Counted from the first letter of the stretch, positions 32,625 through 42,077 are shown. The stretch is 64,000 nt of DNA from Aestuariivivens sediminicola (GCF_022662015.1 NZ_JAKMCM010000002.1:248001-312000); one strand, 5' to 3'. The notes: generated by a model not told the origin, from the sequence alone. Made by a program: numbers and translations.

Positions 32625-33800
32625 TTATGATACGGCAGATATTCTCCAAAGTGCAAATAAACCAAATAGCGGACCTAAGGCTAAAATAGTATAAACACTG
32701 CTGGAGTCGGTATAGGCTTTAAGCAGTGTCATGATCTGGAGGCTAACAATGGTAACTGAAAATCCGATGCAGTTCACAATTGTAAGGGCGGTACCCTTGA
32801 GCTCTACTGGAGCACTTTGGGCCACCATTGTTGAGAAAAGCGGCGAATCCGTAATGACCGTTATACCCCAGAAGAGTAAAAAGACAAGAAACAGATTCCC
32901 ATACGGAATGGTAAATGCAAGTGGAGAAATGAGGCAACAACACCCTGAAAGTAAGAGGGCTGTAGAAGCCATCTTTCTGGTACCCAAGATTTCAGACATA
33001 TAGCCTCCCAATACGCATCCCACACCACCGATTCCAATGACACAAAACGATAGTAATGGGATACTCCATGTTATTGAAGGGTGTGCCATCGCATAGGTTT
33101 GAAGCATGATAGGAACAAAGGCCCAAAACGTATATAACTCCCACATATGCCCGAAGTAACCAAAAGCAGATGCACGAAAGGTGTCATCTTTAAACACCTG
33201 TATAAAAGCCAATAATCGAGTCTTTTGGCTGGGTTTTCTAAAGGGACCGTCCGGTACGAGTATCACCATAATTAAGCCACCAAAACATGCGACGCATGAA
33301 ATGATAAACAGCACTAGCTTCCATGGCAGGGTTCCGGTCATGTCCTTGAGTAAATGTGGAAAGGCAGTACCAACTACGAGCGCGCCCACAAGATAGCCGA
33401 GGGATTTGCCCAGCCCTTGGTCAAAGTAGTCGGCTGCTATCTTCATTCCGACGGGATAGATACCGGCAAGGAAAAAGCCGGTAACAAATCGTAAGCACAA
33501 TAAACTAGCTAAACCATTCTTATCCCAAATCAGGCCCAGATTGAAAATGGCGCCAAGAAGTGCGCAAATAAAAAATACTTTCGAAGGTGAAAAACGATCG
33601 GCTATCGTCAACACAGCAAAACCAAGGGTTCCAACAATGAAACCAAATTGAACAGCAGAGGTCAAATTTCCTAAGGCACTGTTGTCGAGTTGAAAGGTTG
33701 AAACAAGGTCATTCATTACACCATTACCTGCGAACCACAGGGAGGTACAACAGAATTGAGATAGGACAATGACGGCGAGTATAATGTTTGACTTTTTCAA
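32625..33800 (-). CDS. MFS transporter
   Basis: 391 residues with 12 predicted membrane helices and the major-facilitator pattern: ADRFSPSKVFF in the first cytoplasmic loop (the GxxxDRxGRR equivalent), FVTGFFLAGIYPVGMKI in helix 4 and an internal repeat after residue 200 (GGYMSEILGTRKMA). It is a secondary transporter; the substrate is unknown. It stands alone on the minus strand between the receptor and a lipoprotein gene, and might import a product of the upstream glycan enzymes, but this is only positional. Confidence 0.82.
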   Translation of the reverse strand: MKKSNIILAVIVLSQFCCTSLWFAGNGVMNDLVSTFQLDNSALGNLTSAVQFGFIVGTLGFAVLTIADRFSPSKVFFICALLGAIFNLGLIWDKNGLASLLCLRFVTGFFLAGIYPVGMKIAADYFDQGLGKSLGYLVGALVVGTAFPHLLKDMTGTLPWKLVLFIISCVACFGGLIMVILVPDGPFRKPSQKTRLLAFIQVFKDDTFRASAFGYFGHMWELYTFWAFVPIMLQTYAMAHPSITWSIPLLSFCVIGIGGVGCVLGGYMSEILGTRKMASTALLLSGCCCLISPLAFTIPYGNLFLVFLLFWGITVITDSPLFSTMVAQSAPVELKGTALTIVNCIGFSVTIVSLQIMTLLKAYTDSSSVYTILALGPLFGLFALWRISAVS

Positions 33801-34193
33801 CCAGGATTTAAATTAAATGGACGTTTGTTAATGGGCCAATTAATCCCCAAAACAGTGTCCTTAGTAGTCCCCCAGTTCCCTAAGATACAATAAAAAGTAA
33901 GACGCTGGGATCGTTTATAAAAGGGGTATACTTCAGGATGATTTGAAAGTCATTTAGTGCCTCAACCAGCCTTCAAAAACTCAGTTAACACCAGCGTATA
34001 AAGGCTTTATAAATGAGGTTACAATGGGATTTTGAAGCGGCTTCATGTCGCCTCCAAGATAACCTTAATGACCTAAAGGGTCAGGTATGATAAATTTACC
34101 ATAATACCGGGTTGATCGAACTGTGCACCGTAGCGATCCGTTGGTATTTTAAAAAAACTATGCTGTGACAACAAGGGCTGCTTTGCCCCGCCA
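33801..34193. other. Intergenic region with no recognised feature
   Basis: About 390 bp between the MFS gene and the terminator of the small lipoprotein gene. I find no ORF, tRNA, repeat or consensus promoter that I can support. Confidence 0.5.
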
Positions 34194-34224
34194 TGAAAAA
34201 AAAAGACCGCTGAGAGCGGTCTTT
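34194..34224 (-). terminator. Rho-independent terminator of the small lipoprotein gene
   Basis: On the minus strand AAAGACCGCT, loop CTC, AGCGGTCTTT followed by a run of nine T. A perfect 10-bp stem placed about 40 bp after the lipoprotein stop. Confidence 0.88.
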
Positions 34225-34261
34225 CGATAAAAATTTTAATAAGTTAGAGTTTATACCTCTC

Positions 34262-34534
34262 TTATTTTTCAATGGCATCTTTAGTTTTTTCAACTGCTTG
34301 TTCGGCTGCTTCAACAGCATCATCAGCAGCTTCTAAGGCATCATCAACGGCCTCACCGACCTCTTCCATGGCCCCTTCAGTTGCTTCAGTAACATCTTCA
34401 GCGGCCTCTTCTACGGCTTCAGTGGCATTTTCAACAGCTTCTTCAACAGAATCGGTTTTTTTAGTATCTCGACATGAAGTGAAGACGATACCTAATGCCA
34501 TAACGAGCGCCAAACTTAAAATTACTTTTTTCAT
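34262..34534 (-). CDS. Small Ala/Glu-rich helical lipoprotein
   Basis: 90 residues. Signal peptide with lipobox VFTSC (Cys21), then about 65 residues of repeating EAVEEAAEDV/EAADDAVEAAEQAVEK units with hydrophobic residues every three or four, predicting one long amphipathic helix like apolipoprotein or LEA-type stress proteins. The function is not known; anchored helices of this kind may bind membranes or span part of the periplasm. It has its own terminator and is probably a highly expressed single gene. Confidence 0.82.
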   Translation of the reverse strand: MKKVILSLALVMALGIVFTSCRDTKKTDSVEEAVENATEAVEEAAEDVTEATEGAMEEVGEAVDDALEAADDAVEAAEQAVEKTKDAIEK

Positions 34535-34633
34535 AAATTATTGATTTAGTGTTAATTACTTTTTTCAGTCCCTCAGTCAATGTCTTGACATTTCGGTGAA
34601 TCAATATAAGATTGATTCCAACTAATTTTAGCC

Positions 34634-35896
34634 CTATATACGAAGATAATTACGTATTTGGATGACGGCTCCTTGATTTTCTTTAATAAAATCTGCGTTT
34701 TTAGAACCAGAAGACAATCGCAATGTCTTATTCGAAATTAGTTCTGTTAAACGGGCTTGGAGATCTTCTGAACTGGAAATTGAAAACATGCCACCGAGAT
34801 CAATCATGGCTCTGGCTTCAGGAAAATTTTTATGATTTTGACCAATAAGTATTGGAACACCAAAGACTGCAGGTTCCAGGGTGTTATGTAAACCTGTATG
34901 GCCCACCGCACCACCCACATAGGCAATATCGGCATAACTGTAAGCTTTGGACAGTAAACCAATTGTATCCAATATAAGCACCTGACTGTTTTTGAGTGAA
35001 GTGTAATCACTTTCGGAGTACAAAACCGTTCTTACTGGCAATTCCTTTTTTAATTTACGTATTTGACTCGGTTTAATATTATGAGGAGCAATGACTATTT
35101 TCAGGTTTGTAAAGGAGGCAGAAGTTATAAAATCGACGAGATAGGCCTCATCTTCGGGCCAGGTGCTGCCGGCAACGATGCACAGATCATCCTGCTTAAA
35201 AGTTTCAACAAAATCCAAGCTGTTGTCTTGATGTAATTGATTTGACACTCTGTCAAAACGGGTATCTCCCGAAACAGTGGCATCCAGGTAATTAATGGAT
35301 TCCAGTAAAATTTTGGAGGCCTGGTTTTGAGTGAAGATATGTTCGAAAGCAAAAAGCGCATGTCTGAATAAACCACCATAAAATTTAAAGAAACGCTGAT
35401 CAGCCCGAAATACACCGGATATCAAAATAGCGCGAAGGTGCCTTTTCTTAATCGTGTTTAAGTAATTAGGCCAAATGTCATACTTCACGAATACGGTAAG
35501 TTCAGGGTTTACAAGATCTATGAATTGTTTGGCATTTTGCCTGGTATCCAGAGGCAGATAAATAACAAGGTCGGTGACAGATGAATTTTTACGGATTTCA
35601 TAGCCCGATGGAGAAAAAAAACTAAGAATGATTTTATGGTCGGCATAATGTTTTCTCAATGCAGTAAAAATGGGTAGCCCTTGTTCGTATTCACCTAAAG
35701 AGGCGCAGTGAAACCAGAGGGTCTTGTCCCCGTGGGTTAAATTTTTCCGTAAGATGTCAAACGTTTTGGAGCGTCCTTGTACACCTAAGGCAATTTTTTG
35801 ATTGAAACCCGCAATTATTTTTAAGGTCAAACCAAAAAATTGAATAATCCCATTATATATAAATCCCACCCTAATATTGTTTTTGCTAAAATACAT
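34634..35896 (-). CDS. waaA: 3-deoxy-D-manno-octulosonic acid transferase
   Basis: 420 residues, full length for WaaA/KdtA. It adds Kdo from CMP-Kdo to lipid A precursor at the inner membrane. An N-terminal membrane anchor is followed by the GT-B fold of family GT30: LWFHCASLGEYEQGLPI, the glycine-rich FFSPSGYEI, VFVKYDIWPNYLN, VAGSTWPEDE, APHNIKPSQI and YVGGAVGHTGLHNTLEPAVFGVPILIG. All conserved blocks are present. Divergent from the aminotransferase gene, with a shared 65-105-bp promoter region. Confidence 0.94.
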   Translation of the reverse strand: MYFSKNNIRVGFIYNGIIQFFGLTLKIIAGFNQKIALGVQGRSKTFDILRKNLTHGDKTLWFHCASLGEYEQGLPIFTALRKHYADHKIILSFFSPSGYEIRKNSSVTDLVIYLPLDTRQNAKQFIDLVNPELTVFVKYDIWPNYLNTIKKRHLRAILISGVFRADQRFFKFYGGLFRHALFAFEHIFTQNQASKILLESINYLDATVSGDTRFDRVSNQLHQDNSLDFVETFKQDDLCIVAGSTWPEDEAYLVDFITSASFTNLKIVIAPHNIKPSQIRKLKKELPVRTVLYSESDYTSLKNSQVLILDTIGLLSKAYSYADIAYVGGAVGHTGLHNTLEPAVFGVPILIGQNHKNFPEARAMIDLGGMFSISSSEDLQARLTELISNKTLRLSSGSKNADFIKENQGAVIQIRNYLRI

Positions 35897-36001
35897 TTCT
35901 TTAGAAGAAAACTATAGATAAGCTATATGATTTTTGTATTTTTGAACGCTTGAAAAGGCATGGGACGGGTTGTTTTAAGCTATATCATATACCAGGAAAA
36001 G

Positions 36002-37156
36002 ATGAAGAAAATACAAATGGTAGACCTTAAAGGTCAATATTCAAGAATTAAGGAAACTCTAGATCCTGCAATTCAGGAGATTATCGAAAACACGGCTTTT
36101 ATAAACGGTCCCAAAGTACATGAATTTCAAAAGAATCTGGAGCGGTATTTAGGGGTAAAGCATGTTATTCCTTGTGCTAACGGAACGGATGCGCTTCAGA
36201 TTGCGATGATGGGTTTGGGTTTAAAGCCTGGTGATGAGGTCATTACGGCCGATTTCACTTTTGCAGCAACGGTAGAGGTGATTGCCCTGTTACAGTTAAC
36301 ACCCGTTTTGGTTGATGTTAACCAGGATGATTTCAATATTGATATTGAAGCCATAGAAAAGGCCATTACCTCCAAAACAAAGGCCATTGTACCTGTGCAC
36401 TTATTCGGTCAGTGCGCCAATATGGAAGCGATAATGGAAATAGCGAAATCACATAATCTTTTCGTGATAGAGGACAATGCCCAGGCCATTGGTGCAAATT
36501 ACACCTATTCCAATGGCAACAAGGTAAAGGCCGGAACGATCGGACATGTGGGGGCAACGTCTTTCTTTCCATCTAAAAATTTGGGCTGTTATGGCGATGG
36601 GGGTGCTATTTTTACTAATGATGACGAATTGGCTCATACCATAAGGGGTATTGTGAATCACGGCATGTACGAACGTTACCATCATGATGTGGTTGGAGTA
36701 AATTCCAGATTGGATAGTATCCAGGCAGCCGTCTTGGATGCTAAATTACCACATTTGGATGCTTATAACAAAGCACGGCAAACAGCCGCAATAAAATACA
36801 ATGAAGCCTTAAAAGGCATAGATCAAATCATTACCCCCAAGATGTCCAATGGGTGTATTACACTATGTGACAATTGTGATTGTCATGTATTCCATCAATA
36901 TACCTTGAGAGTTATTGGAGTTGACAGGGATGCTTTAGCCGGACATTTAAACGCTTTGGGCATCCCCTGTGGCATATATTATCCGATACCCTTGCACAAA
37001 CAGAAAGCCTATGCAGACGATCGCTATGATGAAGCTGACTTTACCGTCACCAATAAATTGACCCGGGAAGTGATTTCCTTACCAATGCATACGGAATTAG
37101 ACGACGAGCAAATTGAATACATTACATCAACCATAATAAAGTTTATAAATGGATAA
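36002..37156 (+). CDS. DegT/DnrJ/EryC1 PLP-dependent sugar aminotransferase
   Basis: 384 residues from the ATG at 36002, chosen over an ATG at 35960 because MKKIQMVDLKGQY is the family start. The PLP lysine lies in SFFPSKNLGCYGDGG; other blocks are CANGTDALQIAMMGLGLKPGDEVI, VIEDNAQAIGA and NSRLDSIQAAVL. These enzymes aminate keto-sugars on UDP or dTDP for surface polysaccharides. An unusual cysteine-rich insertion near 280 (CITLCDNCDCHVFHQY) could bind metal; it is common in this flavobacterial subgroup as far as I recall. Overlaps galE by 8 bp. A -7 element TATTTTTG lies at 35937-35944. Confidence 0.9.
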   Translation: MKKIQMVDLKGQYSRIKETLDPAIQEIIENTAFINGPKVHEFQKNLERYLGVKHVIPCANGTDALQIAMMGLGLKPGDEVITADFTFAATVEVIALLQLTPVLVDVNQDDFNIDIEAIEKAITSKTKAIVPVHLFGQCANMEAIMEIAKSHNLFVIEDNAQAIGANYTYSNGNKVKAGTIGHVGATSFFPSKNLGCYGDGGAIFTNDDELAHTIRGIVNHGMYERYHHDVVGVNSRLDSIQAAVLDAKLPHLDAYNKARQTAAIKYNEALKGIDQIITPKMSNGCITLCDNCDCHVFHQYTLRVIGVDRDALAGHLNALGIPCGIYYPIPLHKQKAYADDRYDEADFTVTNKLTREVISLPMHTELDDEQIEYITSTIIKFING

Positions 37157-38168
37157 AATAGTGGTCACCGGAGGCTTGGGATTTATCGGATCGCATACCG
37201 TGGTGGAATTGCAAAATGAAGGGTATGAAGTCGTTATTATTGATGATCTGTCGAATTCCTCAATTAATGTTTTGGATGGTATTACGTCCATAACGGGAGT
37301 AAAACCAATTTTCGAACAAATTGATTTAAAAGAAAAAGACCAGGTCGAAAGTTTTTTCAAAAGACATCATGATGTAAAGGGGATTATCCATTTTGCTGCG
37401 AGTAAGGCAGTAGGAGAAAGCGTGGAAAAACCCCTGTTGTACTACGAAAATAATATTGGGACTTTGGTTTATCTATTAAAAGAATTAAAGAAATTGCCTT
37501 CGGCCTGTTTTATTTTTAGCTCTTCATGTACGGTATATGGTCAGGCCGATGAATTGCCTATAACCGAAAATGCCCCTGTAAAACAAGCCGAATCACCATA
37601 TGGTAATACCAAGCAGATAGGAGAGGAAATAATAAAGGATACCTGCAAGGTGGCACCGAATTTAAAAGCCATAGCATTGCGTTATTTTAATCCGATAGGG
37701 GCACATGAGTCTGCTAAAATAGGAGAATTACCTATAGGAGTACCTCAAAATTTAGTGCCATTCATTACCCAGACGGCTATTGGAATTCGCGAACAATTGT
37801 CGGTTTTTGGTGATGACTATCCAACGCCAGATGGAACGTGCATCAGAGATTATATTCATGTGGTTGATTTAGCCAAAGCACATGTCATCGCTCTTGAACG
37901 CTTATTAAAGAATAAGAATAAGGAGCGCTACGAGATCTTTAATCTCGGTACGGGAAAAGGAAGTTCCGTTCTTGAGGTTGTTCAATCCTTCGAGCGTGTT
38001 TCGGGCAAGAAATTAAATTATAAGATCGTCGGAAGAAGAGAAGGTGATGTCATTGCGGCTTATGCAGATACGAAAAAAGCGAATGAAGAACTGGGCTGGA
38101 AAACGAATCTTACTTTAGACGACGCCTTGTTATCTGCCTGGAAATGGGAACAGAAAATTAGAAGCTAA
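37149..38168 (+). CDS. galE: UDP-glucose 4-epimerase
   Basis: 339 residues of the extended short-chain dehydrogenase family. The NAD site is GGLGFIGSHT (residues 8-17), the catalytic Ser is in SSSCTVYG, and Tyr and Lys in the YxxxK motif (SPYGNTKQIGEE). The substrate signature LRYFNPIGAHES and IRDYIHVVDLAKAH are present. It interconverts UDP-glucose and UDP-galactose for surface glycans. Overlap with the aminotransferase indicates an operon making nucleotide sugars. Confidence 0.94.
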   Translation: MDKIVVTGGLGFIGSHTVVELQNEGYEVVIIDDLSNSSINVLDGITSITGVKPIFEQIDLKEKDQVESFFKRHHDVKGIIHFAASKAVGESVEKPLLYYENNIGTLVYLLKELKKLPSACFIFSSSCTVYGQADELPITENAPVKQAESPYGNTKQIGEEIIKDTCKVAPNLKAIALRYFNPIGAHESAKIGELPIGVPQNLVPFITQTAIGIREQLSVFGDDYPTPDGTCIRDYIHVVDLAKAHVIALERLLKNKNKERYEIFNLGTGKGSSVLEVVQSFERVSGKKLNYKIVGRREGDVIAAYADTKKANEELGWKTNLTLDDALLSAWKWEQKIRS

Positions 38169-38302
38169 GCAGTTGTGCTTTGGGTTTTTATTTATAAGCC
38201 TCTTCGAACCGGTCTAAATCGGATTTTCCTGAAGATACTTTATACCCTAGGAGGAACTGACGATACATTTATACCAACCTTTAATTAATCAACTACTTTT
38301 TT

Positions 38303-38347
38303 AAGCTGCCTGTCATTATTAAGGATGATAGGTGGCTTATTTATTTT
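38303..38347 (+). terminator. Rho-independent terminator after galE
   Basis: A 14-bp stem (38303-38316 with 38325-38338, three G-U pairs) around an 8-nt loop, followed by T-rich sequence that overlaps the lspA 3' end. The G-U pairs make it work on the plus strand only. Confidence 0.75.
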
Positions 38348-38828
38348 TGTTTTTTTTCAAACTGACAATAATTAAAATAGTCATACCGGTAGTAACGAAT
38401 AAATCAGCTATATTGAAAATACCTGTTCTTAGGGTATCTGTGAGCTTGATAAAAAAGAAGTCTGTAACTGAACCAAAGGCAATCCTGTCAAAAACATTGG
38501 CAATACCGCCACCAATAATGGCAGAAAACGCGAACAGGGACCACTTGTCCAAGGTTTTGTCCTTTAATATATAGCGCAGGACGAAACCCAAAACAAGGAT
38601 AGGCAGAATAAGTAATAGAATAATTCGAAGAGGTTCATTTAAATCACTGCCCATACCTAAAAAGGCGCCTTTATTTTCCACGTTATGAAGTGTAAAATAA
38701 CTTCCAAGAACAGGGATCACTTCTCTGGGGTCGATGTAAGCACGAACAACAATTTTCGAAATTTGGTCAATAGCAATGGTCAGGGCGATGGAACCGATAA
38801 TAAAAATAGAACGAGAAGATAATTTCAT
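38337..38828 (-). CDS. lspA: Lipoprotein signal peptidase II
   Basis: 163 residues, four membrane helices. The aspartyl catalytic pair lies in NVFDRIAFGSVTDF and IFNIADLFVTTG; the conserved DQISKIVV and NKGAFLG blocks are also present. It cuts prolipoproteins ahead of the lipid-modified Cys. It directly follows fabD on the same strand (the fabD stop adjoins its start), an operon pairing that probably reflects chance or shared growth control. Several lipoproteins in this window are its likely substrates. Confidence 0.94.
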   Translation of the reverse strand: MKLSSRSIFIIGSIALTIAIDQISKIVVRAYIDPREVIPVLGSYFTLHNVENKGAFLGMGSDLNEPLRIILLLILPILVLGFVLRYILKDKTLDKWSLFAFSAIIGGGIANVFDRIAFGSVTDFFFIKLTDTLRTGIFNIADLFVTTGMTILIIVSLKKNKNK

Positions 38829-39722
38829 CTAGGAATTGATTTCAAAAGTTGCCGAAACCGTTTCGGCTTCTCTGTCTATCTTTTTAACTAAGCCTTGAAG
38901 GACTTTACCCGGACCTACTTCAGTAAACAGAGTGGCACCATCGGCTATCATTTGTTGAACCGACTGCGTCCAACGTACCGGAGCGGTTAATTGAGAAATT
39001 AAATTCGATTTTATATCTGATGCCTCAGTAACAGCATGAGCTGTTACATTTTGATAAATCGGGCAATTAGGTTGGCTAAATGACGTATTTTCAATCGCAG
39101 CAGCGAGTTCTTCACGTGCAGGTTCCATAAGCGGTGAATGGAAGGCCCCGCCAACGGGCAGCACTAAGGCTCTTTTGGCTCCTTCCTGTTTTAAAGCTTC
39201 GCAAGCTGAATTAACAGCATCAATTTCTCCTGAAATCACAAGTTGACCAGGACAATTATAATTTGCGGCCACAACAATACCCTCGGTCATGGCGCACACC
39301 TTTTCTACAACATCATCATCTAAACCCAATACAGCCGCCATTGTGCTGGGTTGTAACTCACAGGCTTTCTGCATTGCCTTGGCGCGCTGAGATACGAGTT
39401 TTAAACCATCTTCAAAATTCAGGGTGCCATTGGCAACCAATGCCGAAAACTCACCAAGTGAATGACCGGCAACCATGTCGGGTTTAAAGGATGCTCCTAA
39501 TGTTTTCGCTAAAATTACGGAGTGTAAAAATATAGCGGGTTGGGTAACTTTCGTTTCTTTAAGGTCTTCCGCAGAACCTTCAAACATAATATCTGTAATG
39601 TTAAAGCCAAGGATATGGTTGGCCTTTTCAAACAATTCTTGAGCTAAAGGAGACTGCTCGTAGAGGTCTAAGCCCATACCTGTAAATTGAGCTCCCTGTC
39701 CTGGAAATATATAAGCCTTCAT
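38829..39722 (-). CDS. fabD: Malonyl-CoA:ACP transacylase
   Basis: 297 residues. Loads malonyl onto acyl-carrier protein for fatty-acid elongation. Nucleophile Ser in VAGHSLGEFSALVA; the oxyanion region FPGQGAQFTGMG at 5-16; the catalytic His in GGAFHSPLMEPA; C-terminal FTEVGPGKVLQGL. All are intact and length is typical. A -7 element reading TACTTTTG on the minus strand (39744-39751) lies 22 bp upstream of the ATG, but no good -33 partner was found. Confidence 0.95.
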   Translation of the reverse strand: MKAYIFPGQGAQFTGMGLDLYEQSPLAQELFEKANHILGFNITDIMFEGSAEDLKETKVTQPAIFLHSVILAKTLGASFKPDMVAGHSLGEFSALVANGTLNFEDGLKLVSQRAKAMQKACELQPSTMAAVLGLDDDVVEKVCAMTEGIVVAANYNCPGQLVISGEIDAVNSACEALKQEGAKRALVLPVGGAFHSPLMEPAREELAAAIENTSFSQPNCPIYQNVTAHAVTEASDIKSNLISQLTAPVRWTQSVQQMIADGATLFTEVGPGKVLQGLVKKIDREAETVSATFEINS

Positions 39723-39825
39723 CGTAATCTTAAATTAGTGATGCAAAAGTACATGATTTTTTTAATTTATGAATTTGGAGAAACAATTTGAAACACCAAT
39801 AATAAGTTTAAATGAAGCTAACTTA

Positions 39826-40869
39826 TCATTGTTGCTGCACCAACCTCTGATTTTGGGATGCCCGATATTTCAAAATATTTAAATAACGTAATGCCTCTTT
39901 GTTATTATAATCGCTATACGCTTTTGAGGCCCATTCGATGGCAGTACTTAAATCGCCGTTAATTTCATTAATTATGGCCATGTTATAGCAAGCTCTCCCT
40001 GCAATTTTAGACTTTGGGTTGTCGAGTTCGCGTTCCCAATGCAAAGCCGCTCCATTCCAATTCCCGGTTTGCGCCTTGCGTTTCGCAATTTCAAATTGAT
40101 CTGTTCCTTTTACGAAATAATTGCGGGACACTCGAATGCGATAAGGCTCAATTCGCAGCGCATAGTTTTCTCCAATCAACCTGCTCGCATCCATAACCAG
40201 GTCTTTTCTCATTCTAAGGGCTTCCAAAGCTTTCACTGGATTTATGCCTTTTCCCGATGTTACAATACCTTTAGAAAAGGGGAATGCATCCAGAACGAGC
40301 TTGTTGGTGGGATCGTAAATTTTAAAACCACCTTTAATAAGTGTATTTGCCGTAGCGTGATGTTCGAGTACCGGAATTTTCACACCCAATACGTTTTGAG
40401 TGAATGTTTGTTTGGTGCTGTAACTTATTTTGGAGTCGGTATCAAAATAAGACAAGACATATAAGGCATCTACATTGTTATTCCGGCATAATAGGTCCAC
40501 CGTATCCCAGGCTAGTGTCGCCGGAAAATTGCTCGTGCGGTTTGTTCCAAAAAGAGAATCATTCAATATGACCACGTCGAAGCGATCTTGTTGTTTCAGC
40601 ACGTCACTCAGGCCCGCTATAACCTTATCCGAAGCATCCTTGTCGAAGTGCTTCCCTTCAACGGAAAATACTTCATCAATTTTATTGAGCACATCGGTGG
40701 AGCGCTGGTCATAACGATTTAAGATGCCAACACGTACTATGTTTTTTGGAATAGTTACAGGTGCGGGTTCCGTAACCGTCATGGTTAGCCTGTTCGTTGA
40801 TGCACAACCAACCATGATAAAGAAGAGACATAAGAGGGATAGATTTTTAAAAAGGGGCTTCGTTTCCAT
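39826..40869 (-). CDS. Envelope lipoprotein with C-terminal TPR (DUF6340-like)
   Basis: 347 residues. Signal peptide with lipobox IMVGCAST (Cys22). The bulk (about 40-230) is an unrecognised domain beginning VRVGILNRYDQRS, of the DUF6340 kind common in Bacteroidetes. Residues 250-330 form TPR-like helical pairs (AGRACYNMAIINEINGDLSTAIEWASKAY). Probably a periplasm- or outer-membrane-anchored scaffold. Function unknown. It lies between fabD and the DHFR fusion on the same strand, 103 bp and 9 bp away, so it may be cotranscribed with the DHFR gene. Confidence 0.72.
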   Translation of the reverse strand: METKPLFKNLSLLCLFFIMVGCASTNRLTMTVTEPAPVTIPKNIVRVGILNRYDQRSTDVLNKIDEVFSVEGKHFDKDASDKVIAGLSDVLKQQDRFDVVILNDSLFGTNRTSNFPATLAWDTVDLLCRNNNVDALYVLSYFDTDSKISYSTKQTFTQNVLGVKIPVLEHHATANTLIKGGFKIYDPTNKLVLDAFPFSKGIVTSGKGINPVKALEALRMRKDLVMDASRLIGENYALRIEPYRIRVSRNYFVKGTDQFEIAKRKAQTGNWNGAALHWERELDNPKSKIAGRACYNMAIINEINGDLSTAIEWASKAYSDYNNKEALRYLNILKYRASQNQRLVQQQ

Positions 40870-40878
40870 ATGTATTAT

Positions 40879-41790
40879 TTATTGTCGTTTATAGGTAATG
40901 AAAGAATACCTATAGTCGTTGCTTTCATCCCTTTCGTGCAAACGCCGTGCCACTTCTTTCCACGTGGAGGTGTCAATATCGGGAAAGTGCGTGTCTGCAC
41001 TGAAGTTCTCGTGTACTCTGGTCAGTTCAATTTTATCAGCGACAGACATTGCTTGCCTGTAAATTTCACCACCACCGATAATAAAGGGCTGTGGGTCATC
41101 TTTGGCGGCATCGAGGGCATCATCTAAATTATTGACCACAATAACACCCTCAGGAACGGCATAATTATCTTGCCTTGTTATGACCACATGTGTTCTGTTG
41201 GGCAGTGGCTTGGGGAAACTCTCAAATGTTTTACGTCCCATAATGATATGGTGCCCGTTGGTTAATTCCTTAAATCGCTTTAAGTCGTCAGATAAATGCC
41301 ATATGAGCTGATTGTCCTTACCAATGGCATTGTTTTCAGCCACTGCTGCAATAATGGTTATTTCAGAAGTGTTATCGGTTGCTTCTTTTTTGCTCCTGGA
41401 TGAACTTTTGGAAATTAGAGCCTCTTCTTTGTCGAGATCCTCCTTTAGTTTTTCGATGCCCCTCTGCTGCCTGCCCACTAGCTTTTCCAGTTGGGCCTTT
41501 TCCCATGCCTTGCCCATGAACTTATGCGTGATGAAGACATTGAAAACATGATATATAAAAAAGAATGCCCATAACAAAATGGCATAAAGAAACCAGTCCT
41601 TGCCAAAAAGGGTGTATTCTTTGCCAATACCTAAAACCACATTACAAACAATCAGCAGCACGCTACCAATAAGAAAAATAATGAAATGTATGTACAGGTT
41701 TTTCTTCTGCTTTATGCGCTTCTGGGCATATTCTATGAGCTCCAATTGCTCCTTGTCTATCGGTGGAACCGATTTCTTTTTTCCAAACAT
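40879..41790 (-). CDS. folA: Membrane-anchored 2TM-dihydrofolate reductase fusion
   Basis: 303 residues in two parts. Residues 1-130 are a 2TM domain: amphipathic helix, two membrane helices (about 32-52 and 66-90) and a coiled coil (KLVGRQQRGIEKLKEDLDKEEA). A Ser/Lys linker leads to a complete DHFR from about 143: TIIAAVAENNAIGKDNQLIWHLSDDL, IIMGRKTFESFP and FIIGGGEIYRQA. DHFR is usually a soluble protein of about 160 residues; here it would be tethered to the inner membrane. 2TM proteins are often encoded next to folA in Flavobacteria, so this may be a fusion of neighbours. Confidence 0.9.
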   Translation of the reverse strand: MFGKKKSVPPIDKEQLELIEYAQKRIKQKKNLYIHFIIFLIGSVLLIVCNVVLGIGKEYTLFGKDWFLYAILLWAFFFIYHVFNVFITHKFMGKAWEKAQLEKLVGRQQRGIEKLKEDLDKEEALISKSSSRSKKEATDNTSEITIIAAVAENNAIGKDNQLIWHLSDDLKRFKELTNGHHIIMGRKTFESFPKPLPNRTHVVITRQDNYAVPEGVIVVNNLDDALDAAKDDPQPFIIGGGEIYRQAMSVADKIELTRVHENFSADTHFPDIDTSTWKEVARRLHERDESNDYRYSFITYKRQ

Positions 41791-42023
41791 CTTATCCTGT
41801 TAATAATTGTAAATTTATGATATTTTAATGACATATTCTGCGCTCTGAATTCAAGATAATTACGAAATCGTTTTAGTTGTAAATTGACTGAAAATCAGAG
41901 TTAAAGAAGTATTTTTTGGCTATTAATTTTATAAAATTAATGTTATAATTTTTAGAAACTTTAAATTATTGTAAAGACATATTATGAAATTGATAATTCT
42001 TCACCAATAAGTTCTATCAGGTA

Positions 42024-42053
42024 TTCATATGTCCCATAGTTGTACTAAATTTG
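42024..42053 (+). promoter_or_regulatory. Promoter of the CBM48 gene
   Basis: TAAATTTG at 42046-42053 is a perfect Bacteroidetes -7 element. TTC at 42024-42026 is an imperfect -33 with a 19-bp spacer. The ATG follows 24 bp later. Confidence 0.55.
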
Positions 42054-42077
42054 TCCCAAAAATAACACATTATTATT

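Noticed and set aside
34272-34544. Ser/Ala-rich ORF opposite the small lipoprotein gene
   Set aside because: It is the antisense of the Ala/Glu repeat codons; the lipoprotein has a proper signal peptide and terminator.
41922-41941. Perfect 20-bp palindrome ATTAATTTTA/TAAAATTAAT as an operator
   Set aside because: It is made only of A and T in an AT-rich spacer, so chance is a sufficient explanation; no repeat of it was seen.
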